A stretch of DNA of 6,412 nucleotides from Mariprofundaceae bacterium (GCA_030950965.1 JAUZQP010000031.1:1-6412), one strand, 5' to 3'; counted from the first letter of the stretch, positions 1 through 5,929 are shown. Program-made: numbers and translations. Notes: generated from the letters alone by a model not told the origin.

Positions 1-498
1 GCAAGGCGATTTTGGTCAACAATGCGATAACGCTCAGGTGGCGTTTGAATCTCGTGATATCCGCAGTGTGACCATTCGGTAGGATGAGAGACAACTCTGG
101 CACGCACCATATTTATTGCGAGTTGCCTTAGATCAATATAGACCAGACAACGAATCAGGTGCTCACCACTTTCAATGGCTGTGACATGATATCGATCCGA
201 CCAGAATGATCCCTTTCTGCTCTTGCGGAGGTTGTATTGCTGCGCTGTCCGTCCTTCGACCAACTGCAAGCTTTTCGAAAAGGCATCAGAATGATCGTCA
301 ACAACCAAAAGGTGGATATGATTAGAAGTGACCATGTAGTTTAATACGCAAAGTCCATAACGTTTCTTTGCCTCAAAGAGCCATTGAATCCAAAGCTGCC
401 AGTCTTTGCTAAACTTAAACAGGAACTCGCCCTTGTGCCACCGATGCGTAATGTGCCCGACAATGGCCGGGAAGATGATATCGCTTGGCTCTGGGCAT
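1..498 (-). pseudogene. REP-associated-type Y1 (HUH) transposase, frameshifted, runs off left edge
   Basis: Reading the minus strand from ATG at 498 gives MPRAKRYHLPGH, the usual N-terminus of the Transposase_17/RAYT-like family, but the frame is then lost. The rest of the protein continues one frame over from about 461 (VGHITHRWHKGEFLFKF) and stays open to position 1. One extra base near 462-463 explains the break. The second part has the HUH metal-binding motif NHIHLLV (codons at about 306-323), the FWSDRYH segment and the YIDL helix with the expected catalytic Tyr (codon 138-140). The motif that normally reads YIDLNMVRA is interrupted by five extra codons (RQLAI, 114-128). About 165 residues are visible and the C-terminus lies outside the window. 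In this family a single-strand-specific tyrosine nuclease acts on REP-type hairpins. The frameshift and the insertion suggest an inactive relic; a sequencing error at the frameshift is the main alternative. Confidence 0.85.
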
Positions 499-505
499 CC
501 ATTTT

Positions 506-511
506 CTCCTT
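506..511 (-). promoter_or_regulatory. Ribosome binding site of the transposase relic
   Basis: AAGGAG on the minus strand lies 7 bases before the ATG at 498 and only 3 bases before an out-of-frame ATG at 502. The spacing supports 498, which also gives the family-like N-terminus MPRAKRYHLPGH. Confidence 0.65.
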
Positions 512-517
512 AAACAC

Positions 518-539
518 CCCATTTCACCCCTGAAATGGG
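518..539. repeat. Perfect 9-bp inverted repeat (hairpin) upstream of the transposase relic
   Basis: CCCATTTCA (518-526) and TGAAATGGG (531-539) are perfect complements around a CCCC loop. The hairpin sits just before the transposase ribosome binding site. Hairpins next to such genes are often the transposase's recognition structures, but no GTAG head is attached here and no second copy is in the window. It could instead be a hairpin in the transposase mRNA leader. There is no T-run directly after it, so it is not a clear terminator. Confidence 0.6.
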
Positions 540-599
540 CACTCTAAGGTCAAAAAAAGGACGCTTTTAGGGTATTATTCATTTACTTTCAACTAGTTA

Positions 600-749
600 T
601 CTTGCATCTTGCAGGCAACCCCATCTTGTTCCATCTTCTCATCTTTGGAATTACTTCCGCCGACCCAAGGTTCACTTCCCGGCGGATGGCTAATCCTTAC
701 CGGAGCGGGATTTTCACCCTCCAGAATAAACGACCTTGCCCGACCGCAC
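600..749 (-). mobile_element. Possible truncated 5' end of a group II intron (domain I-like RNA)
   Basis: On the minus strand the stretch beginning at 749 opens with GTGCGG, matching the GUGYG 5' end typical of bacterial group II introns. It continues with a GGAGGG/CCgCTCC hairpin closed by a GAAA-rich loop (700-724) and a second stem CCGCCG/CGGCGG (657-662 with 680-685). Such stems and GGGTGAAA-type phrases recall domain I of these introns. There is no reverse transcriptase frame and no domain V: the transposase relic follows within about 100-250 bases, so if this is an intron only its 5' end remains. The right-hand boundary coincides with the end of a 16-bp repeat (750-765). The low-numbered end is not defined. 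This is pattern recognition without a structure search; a standalone structured RNA or plain intergenic DNA are the alternatives. Confidence 0.33.
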
Positions 750-765
750 TGTGAATAATTCAGGT
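750..765 (-). repeat. CCTGAATTATT-family repeat, copy 1
   Basis: The minus-strand sequence ACCTGAATTATTCACA is identical over 16 bases to plus-strand 5567-5582. It lies 57 bases past the stop codon of the MFS-acyltransferase gene. The inner part, TGAATTATTCA, is nearly palindromic. On the low-numbered side it adjoins the GTGCGG that begins the putative intron fragment. Confidence 0.7.
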
Positions 766-821
766 TAGGAGGGCTGAGTAGTTACAAAAAATCAAGAATC
801 GGGAGCTATCAGCATGCCTGA

Positions 822-2690
822 TTAACGCTTACCTTTTTTATCGGTGAGCAACCCTTCCACCGCTATTTGCAATGTGCTTGCACTGCATCGGCTAGCATCA
901 TCTATAGCAGCTGCGCTGCGTAGCTCGACAGGGGAAAATAACCGACGCAGGGCATACGCAATGCCATGCGTGTTGGGATTGTTACTAAATATACTTTCCC
1001 ATAAACCAACCAAAGCCAATGGAACGACAGGAACATGATGATGACGCATGATATGCTCCACGCCTGATTGGAAGGCTTGTAACGCCCCGTTATCGGTCAA
1101 ACGTCCCTCGGGAAAATAACACACCAATTCACCTTGTGCTAGCGCATCACTGATGCTTTGGTGGGCTGTGCGTAGTACTTCACGGTTTGCTTCTGCCTCG
1201 TTAATGGGAATGGCGTTTGCTGTACGCAACACAAAGCCTAGCACAGGCATGTGAAAAAATGATGCGTGAACCACAAATCGAATGGGGCGCGGGCAACAAG
1301 CAGCAATAATCAGTGGGTCAACATAGCTCACATGATTACACACCAGCAATGCACCGCCTTCTTGGGGAATAGGTCCGAGATGTTTGCTGACGCGGTAGAT
1401 GCTGTGAACCAACAACCACACGATGAATCGCATCAAGAACTCTGGCGTGAGGGTGTAAATATACGCCGCAACCAGTGCGTTCAATACCGCTACCACCAAA
1501 AAGAATTGTGAAATACTCATGCCAAGCAAGCCAAGGCAGAGCATAGCGACCACTGCGGAGACCACCATAAACAGGGCGTTGAGGATGTTGTTGGCAGCAA
1601 TCATGCGGGAGCGATGAGACTCGGGGCTGCGTTGCTGGATCATGGCATACAGGGGAACGATGTAAAAGCCACCAAATACGCCAATCATCAACAAATCAAA
1701 CAACAGATGCCAACTGCCCCATTGAGCAAGAAAGTCAGCAACGCTGGTACTGGCAATAATCGCTGTTTGCGCCCAGCAAAAATCAATACCGAACAGGGTT
1801 AAGCCAATAGAGCCCAACGGAACCAAGCCGATTTCCACCTGCTCGTCAGAGAGGGCATCACACAGAATAGAGCCTGCACCAATACCAATAGAAAATACTG
1901 ATAGCAATACAGTCACCACCTGCTGATTGGCTTGCAAGGTGGTGAGGGTGAAGTTGGGCAACTGGGTTAAATATGCCGCACCGAGGAACCAAAACCAAGA
2001 AATACCCAACATGGATAAAAATAGCGTTTTATGCTGTGCGGCAAGGCATAGGTTTTTCATCGTCTCGCTGAACGGATTGGGGTTGATGCGCAAATCAGGA
2101 GCTAAACCTGGTGCTGGTGGAATGGCACGACTGCAAGCATAACCTGCTACAGCAATCAGCAGCACGATCATGGAAATCGCGCTTGTACCTTCTAAGCCCA
2201 GCAGCAAACCACCAGCCAGCGTCCCCAAGAGAATCGCCAAGAATGTACCCATTTCTACCAGCGCGTTACCTGCGACCAATTCCTTTGCAGGCAGATGTTG
2301 CGGCAAGATGCCATATTTTACAGGGCCAAAAAATGCCGATTGCGTTCCCATTAAAAAAAGCACAGTCATCAGCAAGTTGATGTTTTGGCTGTAAAATCCC
2401 ACCGCTGCCAGCCCCATAATGGCAATTTCAAAGGCTTTTAGTGAGCGAATCAACCATGCTTTTTCATACTTGTCGGCAATCTGCCCTGCACTGGCAGAAA
2501 AAATAAAAAAAGGAAGGATAAACAGTGCGGCACTGAGGTTGGTCAGCATATTCACATCGGCATCGATTATTTGATACGTAATCATGATGATGAGGTAGTT
2601 TTTAAAGATATTATCGTTAAATGCACCAAAAAACTGGGTGAAGAAATAAGGTGAGAAATAACGGACTTTGAGCAATGAAAACGTGGACAT
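822..2690 (-). CDS. LplT-like MFS transporter fused to a PlsC-type acyltransferase
   Basis: A 622-residue inner-membrane fusion protein. Residues about 1-415 are an MFS module with many hydrophobic helices, the GAFNDN motif (22-27) and FGPVKYGILP (121-130), as in lysophospholipid flippases of the LplT type. Residues about 425-622 are a glycerolipid acyltransferase domain with the catalytic HX4D motif NHVSYVDP (His453, Asp458), FPEGRLTDNG (526-535) and PVVPLAL (554-560). In E. coli, LplT and the bifunctional Aas are separate proteins that import and reacylate lysophospholipids. Here transporter and acyltransferase are joined, and the AMP-binding acyl-ACP synthetase domain of Aas is absent, since the stop follows soon after the acyltransferase. 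Inferred role: uptake and reacylation of lysophospholipid, using acyl-ACP or acyl-CoA made elsewhere. The ATG at 2690 is preferred to a TTG one codon earlier because GAGG (2696-2699) is 5 bases from the ATG. No strong terminator follows; only a weak TCAGGCATGCTGA palindrome and a T-run lie downstream. Confidence 0.9.
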   Translation of the reverse strand: MSTFSLLKVRYFSPYFFTQFFGAFNDNIFKNYLIIMITYQIIDADVNMLTNLSAALFILPFFIFSASAGQIADKYEKAWLIRSLKAFEIAIMGLAAVGFYSQNINLLMTVLFLMGTQSAFFGPVKYGILPQHLPAKELVAGNALVEMGTFLAILLGTLAGGLLLGLEGTSAISMIVLLIAVAGYACSRAIPPAPGLAPDLRINPNPFSETMKNLCLAAQHKTLFLSMLGISWFWFLGAAYLTQLPNFTLTTLQANQQVVTVLLSVFSIGIGAGSILCDALSDEQVEIGLVPLGSIGLTLFGIDFCWAQTAIIASTSVADFLAQWGSWHLLFDLLMIGVFGGFYIVPLYAMIQQRSPESHRSRMIAANNILNALFMVVSAVVAMLCLGLLGMSISQFFLVVAVLNALVAAYIYTLTPEFLMRFIVWLLVHSIYRVSKHLGPIPQEGGALLVCNHVSYVDPLIIAACCPRPIRFVVHASFFHMPVLGFVLRTANAIPINEAEANREVLRTAHQSISDALAQGELVCYFPEGRLTDNGALQAFQSGVEHIMRHHHVPVVPLALVGLWESIFSNNPNTHGIAYALRRLFSPVELRSAAAIDDASRCSASTLQIAVEGLLTDKKGKR

Positions 2691-2695
2691 CAATA

Positions 2696-2699
2696 CCTC
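2696..2699 (-). promoter_or_regulatory. Ribosome binding site deciding the start of the MFS-acyltransferase gene
   Basis: GAGG on the minus strand lies 5 bases before ATG (2688-2690). The in-frame TTG at 2691-2693 would leave only 2 bases, too close for initiation. Confidence 0.6.
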
Positions 2700-2858
2700 G
2701 ATGTATTCAGCTTAGGTAGCGCGCAATAAATAATTTACCAAAATCGCGCAGGATTTTTGTTCCGCATCAAGGCGCAAAAATCGAAGCATAGCTCGCTATG
2801 TAAGATTTTTTTTGCAACGCCTATGCTGAGCAAAAAGACAAGCGAGTTTGGTCTATTA

Positions 2859-2876
2859 TTATTGCGTGTTGCCTTA
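2859..2876. repeat. 18-base repeat shared with the transposase relic (113-130)
   Basis: TTATTGCG(T)GTTGCCTTA matches 113-130, TTATTGCG(A)GTTGCCTTA, at 17 of 18 positions. The copy at 113-130 covers all five extra codons in the transposase relic. The two lie in otherwise unrelated sequence. Confidence 0.55.
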
Positions 2877-2877
2877 C

Positions 2878-2892
2878 TTAGCCTGAATTATT
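2878..2892 (+). repeat. CCTGAATTATT-family repeat, copy 2 (contains a stop codon)
   Basis: TTAGCCTGAATTATT is identical to the minus strand of 5937-5951. The stop codon of the DUF2145 gene (minus, 2888-2890) lies inside it. Unlike the other copies the match ends after ATT and runs into a G-run. Confidence 0.6.
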
Positions 2893-3715
2893 GGGGGGTT
2901 GCCTTAACATGCGTTACACCATCGGGCGTGATGGTGAGTTGGTCTTTCACGAAGTGATACTGACGTAAATAATGAGCAATCGTGGTAAACGTCGATGTTT
3001 GTATGCCGTCATGCTGATCCGAGGTGCGCACACTGGGTACAAACAATGATCCAGCTAATAACTTCAAAGGGCTAACATGGACGCTTTGTGGCGTGAAATA
3101 TGCCCGCGTATTGACTTTAATTTGGCGAATATCATCCGTCTTATAAATCGCCGCGTTGATCACATCCAAGGTGTGTTCCGTACAGTTTTGAAACTGGCTA
3201 TTGTAAGGGTTGGCAACAATGGAGTATTGTGGGTTATGCAATTTTTTATAGGTGGCCGAAGTAATCACTGCCAACAAACGATTTTGCATCGCTGGTGTGG
3301 GAATAATAACCCCCGCCTTGAGCCGATACACACCAGCAAAAAAATCAATGGGGTAATCCATCACCAATTCACTTTTGCTGCCGTCTTTCGCATTTTGGTA
3401 AAGGTTGTAAATCGCATAACCAGGAACACTGCGTCCATCGGTCGTGCTAATGGCAGAATACACCGCAAAAGCCGTATGGGTATAATGAATGCCTTCGGGT
3501 AATTCATCCTCTGGGTCACCAACCCGTGCAACAATAAACACCCGCGCGCCCTCTGCTGCGGCTGCATGCTCCACTTGTTTGGCAAAAGAAGCAATCGCAT
3601 CAACAGAGAAGTTAGGCTGACTATGTGCCTGACTTCCGGCTTGCACTGGCGTAGTCAAGCAACATAGCACCACCACTGCCAGCCATAAGCGGTGAAGTGG
3701 TTGCGGCATATTCAT
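2888..3715 (-). CDS. DUF2145-type secreted protein, possibly permuted papain-like
   Basis: A 275-residue protein with a Sec signal peptide (residues 1-26, cleavage after VQA; no lipobox). The mature part resembles the DUF2145 family, recognised from blocks such as RVGDPEDELPEGIHYTH (64-80), VPGYAIYNLYQ (97-107), DFFAGVYRLKAGVIIPTP (124-141) and NPYNSQFQNCTEHTLDVINAAIY (169-191). No biochemical function is established that I know of. His80 in THTAFAVY and Cys178-Thr-Glu180 in QNCTEHTLD appear in the order His then Cys, as in circularly permuted NlpC/P60-like (YiiX/YaeF) folds. A periplasmic thiol hydrolase or transferase is therefore plausible, but this is inference. Its ATG overlaps the stop of the upstream small gene by one base (TAATG), and no clear Shine-Dalgarno sequence precedes it, which indicates translational coupling. 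The stop codon lies inside a CCTGAATTATT repeat. Confidence 0.88.
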   Translation of the reverse strand: MNMPQPLHRLWLAVVVLCCLTTPVQAGSQAHSQPNFSVDAIASFAKQVEHAAAAEGARVFIVARVGDPEDELPEGIHYTHTAFAVYSAISTTDGRSVPGYAIYNLYQNAKDGSKSELVMDYPIDFFAGVYRLKAGVIIPTPAMQNRLLAVITSATYKKLHNPQYSIVANPYNSQFQNCTEHTLDVINAAIYKTDDIRQIKVNTRAYFTPQSVHVSPLKLLAGSLFVPSVRTSDQHDGIQTSTFTTIAHYLRQYHFVKDQLTITPDGVTHVKATPQ

Positions 3716-4056
3716 TATTGAGCCGCTTGATCGGGTGGTGGCCCTGCTGTCATCACTTCATCGGCAATAGGCAAAGGACCATCATCTGCTGAAGCAGCTT
3801 TAGTCAAAGCTTTTGCTGATTGACCGCTAGCGTGCCCCACAGCACCACTGGCGCCCAATGGCACAGCAGTAGCGGCAGAGGTCAGCTTCATACCCGCAAC
3901 CACGGCATGACCGCTGGCTTGTGCTGATTCACCCACGGCCTTCACTGAATGGGTACTTGCAGCCCCCACTTGCTGACTGCTACCATCGGCCAGTGCAGGC
4001 TGTGCGAATAATGTACCAGCAGCGATCAACATCATGGCTAAAAAAACGTGTTTCAT
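3715..4056 (-). CDS. Small secreted Gly/Ala/Ser-rich protein, partner of the DUF2145 gene
   Basis: A 113-residue protein of unknown function. A clear Sec signal peptide (MKHVFLAMMLIAAGTLFAQPALA, cleavage after residue 23) is followed by a mature part very rich in Ala, Gly, Ser and Val. It has spaced small residues (SAQASGHAVVAG, then GASGAVGHASGQSA) and an acidic/proline-rich tail ending PPPDQAAQ. There are no cysteines. The small-residue spacing recalls glycine-zipper helices, so membrane-associated or oligomeric behaviour is conceivable. ATG at 4056 is chosen over the in-frame ATG at 4071: AGGAG (4064-4068) lies 7 bases before 4056 but inside the longer reading, and the longer form would put MRRSL before a complete signal peptide. 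It ends TAATG on the DUF2145 start, so the two are almost certainly cotranscribed and probably work together in the periplasm. Confidence 0.82.
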   Translation of the reverse strand: MKHVFLAMMLIAAGTLFAQPALADGSSQQVGAASTHSVKAVGESAQASGHAVVAGMKLTSAATAVPLGASGAVGHASGQSAKALTKAASADDGPLPIADEVMTAGPPPDQAAQ

Positions 4057-4063
4057 CAGACTT

Positions 4064-4068
4064 CTCCT
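4064..4068 (-). promoter_or_regulatory. Ribosome binding site deciding the start of the small secreted protein
   Basis: AGGAG on the minus strand is followed by 7 bases and ATG (4054-4056). It rules against the upstream ATG at 4069-4071, which would place the site inside the coding region. Confidence 0.75.
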
Positions 4069-4124
4069 CATATAATATCATCTTGGATAAATAAAAGCAC
4101 ACACTTTAAAGCTGCGTAGATTTC

Positions 4125-4153
4125 ATGATGAAAACATAACCTTTTTTTGTCAA
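4125..4153 (-). promoter_or_regulatory. Candidate sigma70 promoter of the small protein-DUF2145 operon
   Basis: On the minus strand a perfect -35 box TTGACA (4148-4153) is followed by a 17-base spacer and CATCAT (4125-4130), a 4 of 6 match to the -10 consensus. Transcription would start near 4118 and give a leader of about 60 bases before the ATG at 4056. The spacer is A-rich. The weak -10 suggests moderate strength or dependence on an activator. Confidence 0.55.
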
Positions 4154-4294
4154 GTGCAAAAAACACGCGATGAGCTATTAAACTGAGTTAGGGCTGCGGA
4201 TAAAGGCGAAAACAAGGGGCAACAGTATTTGTGCATGGCAACGCATCGACAATAGCCCACCGTCCTTTTAGGGTTGCTGCCTTTGTGACTCATC

Positions 4295-4299
4295 GGAGG
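4295..4299 (+). promoter_or_regulatory. Ribosome binding site of purD
   Basis: GGAGG lies 7 bases before ATG at 4307 but only 4 before the in-frame GTG at 4304, so 4307 is the likely start. In the rest of 4154-4294 I saw no convincing promoter, riboswitch or PurR-type operator. Confidence 0.7.
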
Positions 4300-4306
4300 T
4301 TTAGTG

Positions 4307-5572
4307 ATGAAAGTTTTAGTCGTTGGCAGTGGCGGACGGGAACATGCCCTGTGCTGGAAGCTCCATCAATCCCCGTCTGTTACCCAAGTGCTGTGCGCAC
4401 CCGGTAATCCTGGTATTGCCAGCGTTGCTCGTTGCCTGGCTATTGCGGCAGAGGATATTCCTACCTTGTTACAATGTGCGCAAAGCGAACAGGTTGATTT
4501 GGTGGTGGTGGGCCCTGAAGTGCCGCTCGTGATGGGCTTAGCCGATCAATTGCGTAGCGCAGGATTTGCCGTATTTGGTCCTGACCAGGCAGCCGCAGAA
4601 CTCGAAGGCAGTAAAGCTTTTTCTAAACAAATTATGCAAGAAGCAGGCGTGCCTACCGCTGCTTTTGAAGTGCACCACAATGCGGATGAGGCTGAAGCCT
4701 TGATTCGTCGTTGGGGCGCGCCGATTGTGGTGAAAGCCTCAGGCTTGGCGGCAGGTAAAGGTGTGGTGGTTGCCGAAGATGTGGAAACCGCCGTAGCTGC
4801 TGCACGCGATATGTTGTCGGGCAACAGCTTTGGTTCAGCAGGGGCAGAAGTGGTCATCGAAGCATGCTTGCGCGGTGAAGAAGCCTCGTGTTTGTTTATT
4901 GTATCGGGTGACACCATTGTTCCGCTAGCCTCTAGTCAAGATCACAAAGCATTAAACGAAGGGGATCGTGGCCCTAACACAGGTGGCATGGGCGCGTACT
5001 CGCCTGCACCTTGCGTTACACCAGCCATTGCTGATGGCGTGTTAGAACAGATTGTACGCCCTGTGATTGCCACCCTGAAGCAACGCGGCATTCACTTTAT
5101 CGGTACGCTTTATGCAGGTATTATGCTGTGCGATGATGGTCCTAAGACGTTGGAATTTAACGTGCGTTTCGGTGACCCTGAGTGTCAGCCATTGATGATG
5201 CGCTTGCAATCTGATCTTGGCACGGTGTTGCTGGCTGCGGCACAAGGGACGCTGGAAGACGTACCTTTGCAGTGGTCGGATGAATCTGCCATTTGCGTTG
5301 TCGTCGCTTCTCGTGGTTACCCTGCTGCATTCAATAAAGGGGAAAGCATCAAAGGCTTGAGCGACATAGAAGCGCAAGGCGCAACGGTATTCCACGCGGG
5401 CACAGCCATGAAGGACGGTCAATTAGTCAACAACGGCGGACGTGTGTTAGGTGTTACCGCATCCGCTCCCGATTTGGCAGCCGCACGCGAGACGGTATAT
5501 CAGGCCTTGTCCGCTTTGCGTTGGCAGGGGGCATACTATCGGCGTGATATTGCCCATCGCGCACTCACCTGA
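4307..5572 (+). CDS. purD: Phosphoribosylamine--glycine ligase (GAR synthetase)
   Basis: A 421-residue cytoplasmic enzyme that joins 5-phosphoribosylamine and glycine with ATP to give glycinamide ribonucleotide, step 2 of de novo purine synthesis. Seen in order: the N-terminal GSGGREHAL (8-16), the ATP-grasp loop KASGLAAGKGV (143-153), the ALNEGDRGPNTGGMGAYSP signature (215-233), GTLYAGIML (266-274), and the metal/ATP-binding FNVRFGDPECQPLM (284-297). The C-terminal domain ends in the family-like YRRDIAHRAL. Length fits the family (E. coli PurD is about 430). The start at 4307 rests on GGAGG spacing. The TGA stop lies in the left arm of an 18-bp inverted repeat, so an inserted element may have supplied the stop and perhaps trimmed the last residues. 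The gene is divergent from the DUF2145 operon and points at purE, with a repeat-filled 393-base gap between. Confidence 0.97.
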   Translation: MKVLVVGSGGREHALCWKLHQSPSVTQVLCAPGNPGIASVARCLAIAAEDIPTLLQCAQSEQVDLVVVGPEVPLVMGLADQLRSAGFAVFGPDQAAAELEGSKAFSKQIMQEAGVPTAAFEVHHNADEAEALIRRWGAPIVVKASGLAAGKGVVVAEDVETAVAAARDMLSGNSFGSAGAEVVIEACLRGEEASCLFIVSGDTIVPLASSQDHKALNEGDRGPNTGGMGAYSPAPCVTPAIADGVLEQIVRPVIATLKQRGIHFIGTLYAGIMLCDDGPKTLEFNVRFGDPECQPLMMRLQSDLGTVLLAAAQGTLEDVPLQWSDESAICVVVASRGYPAAFNKGESIKGLSDIEAQGATVFHAGTAMKDGQLVNNGGRVLGVTASAPDLAAARETVYQALSALRWQGAYYRRDIAHRALT

Positions 5573-5585
5573 ATTATTCACAAAT
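5567..5585 (+). repeat. CCTGAATTATT-family repeat, copy 3 (left arm, contains purD stop)
   Basis: The first 16 bases are identical to the minus strand of 750-765, and 17 of 18 bases from 5568 match the inverted right arm at 5930-5947. The purD stop TGA is 5570-5572. Confidence 0.7.
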
Positions 5586-5709
5586 ACTGTCGCGCCCTTG
5601 CTTGCCCCTTTGTCTGCAACGAACACCCTGCTAGTCGAGCGTATCGTATCCTGCATAAATTCCCGGATAAATACGACATGGAGAAATATAACTTCCTTAA
5701 TTATCAGCA

Positions 5710-5742
5710 CGTAGGTTGGGTAGAGCGAAGCGAAACCCAACA
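5710..5742 (+). repeat. REP-like palindromic unit with GTAG head, copy A
   Basis: The unit starts with C and GTAG (5711-5714), followed by GTTGGGT (5715-5721), a 13-base loop and the complementary ACCCAAC (5735-5741). A GTAG tetranucleotide 5' of an imperfect palindrome is the layout of REP elements recognised by REP-associated transposases. All 33 bases are repeated in inverted orientation at 5883-5915. Translated on the plus strand it gives VGWVERSETQ, a peptide I recall from many doubtful short ORFs. Confidence 0.75.
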
Positions 5743-5766
5743 CAATCACGGAACCCGAAAATGCCA

Positions 5767-5778
5767 CGAAACCCAACA
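5767..5778 (+). repeat. Partial REP-like 3' half
   Basis: CGAAACCCAACA is identical to the last 12 bases of REP copy A (5731-5742) but lacks the GTAG head and the 5' stem. It may be a decayed third unit between the two full copies. Confidence 0.4.
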
Positions 5779-5834
5779 AAGCCACGCACCCCCCATACAC
5801 ACAATACACGAATAACATACACCATTGATTTAAA

Positions 5835-5887
5835 CGGGGTTATGTTGACCATGGCAATGGTTTGAATGGTTGAGCGGGGTTATGTTG
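5835..5887 (+). repeat. 13-bp direct repeat, 40-base period
   Basis: CGGGGTTATGTTG occurs at 5835-5847 and 5875-5887. The second copy runs into REP copy B. The pair could record an imperfect duplication around the REP unit. Confidence 0.5.
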
Positions 5888-5915
5888 GGTTTCGCTTCGC
5901 TCTACCCAACCTACG
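5883..5915 (-). repeat. REP-like palindromic unit with GTAG head, copy B (inverted)
   Basis: Reverse complement identical to copy A over 33 bases; its GTAG head reads on the minus strand at 5911-5914. The two heads point outward from the pair, with 140 bases between the units, like a spread-out BIME. In a transcript crossing the gap the copies could form a 33-bp stem, which may attenuate or stabilise purD-purE mRNA. Confidence 0.75.
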
Positions 5916-5929
5916 CAATCATCACAACG

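Larger units (their letters stand above)
2694..2887. other. Leader/intergenic region with an extended imperfect hairpin
   Basis: No gene is evident in these 194 bases. A long imperfect inverted repeat spans 2771-2821: GGCG (2771-2774) pairs with CGCC (2818-2821), the AAAAATC block with GATTTTT, and CATAG (2787-2791) with CTATG (2796-2800) around a CTCG loop. A competing pairing exists, because AGCATAG (2785-2791) is also complementary to CTATGCT (2821-2827). The region lies upstream of the MFS-acyltransferase gene and downstream of the DUF2145 gene, so it could be a dispersed repeat, an mRNA leader structure, or both. I could not assign a convincing sigma70 promoter here. The right end merges into two short repeats, 2859-2876 and 2878-2892. 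Confidence 0.55.

Noticed and set aside
790..821. Terminator after the MFS-acyltransferase gene
   Set aside because: The TCAGGCATGCTGA palindrome has a very short stem and lies well before the T-run, so it does not fit an intrinsic terminator.
2691..2693. TTG start for the MFS-acyltransferase gene
   Set aside because: An ATG follows immediately and has the better Shine-Dalgarno spacing.
3077..3502. 141-codon plus-strand frame inside the DUF2145 gene
   Set aside because: It is antisense to a gene with clear family motifs and shows no recognisable domain.
4072..4077. TATTAT as a -10 box just upstream of the small secreted protein
   Set aside because: Transcription from it would start in or next to the ribosome binding site and no matching -35 box is present.
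4225..4255. PurR-type operator upstream of purD (GGCAACGCATCG)
   Set aside because: It matches the PurR box core poorly and lacks the palindromic symmetry.
5678..5815. 45-codon plus-strand frame containing VGWVERSETQ
   Set aside because: It is the translation of REP copy A and its decayed neighbours, with low-complexity Thr/His/Pro residues after it and no ribosome binding site.
5447..5818. Long minus-strand frame across the purD end and the repeat block (123 codons)
   Set aside because: It overlaps the purD 3' end and the REP copy, has no family-like motif and no fitting ribosome binding site; it is a shadow of purD plus repeats.
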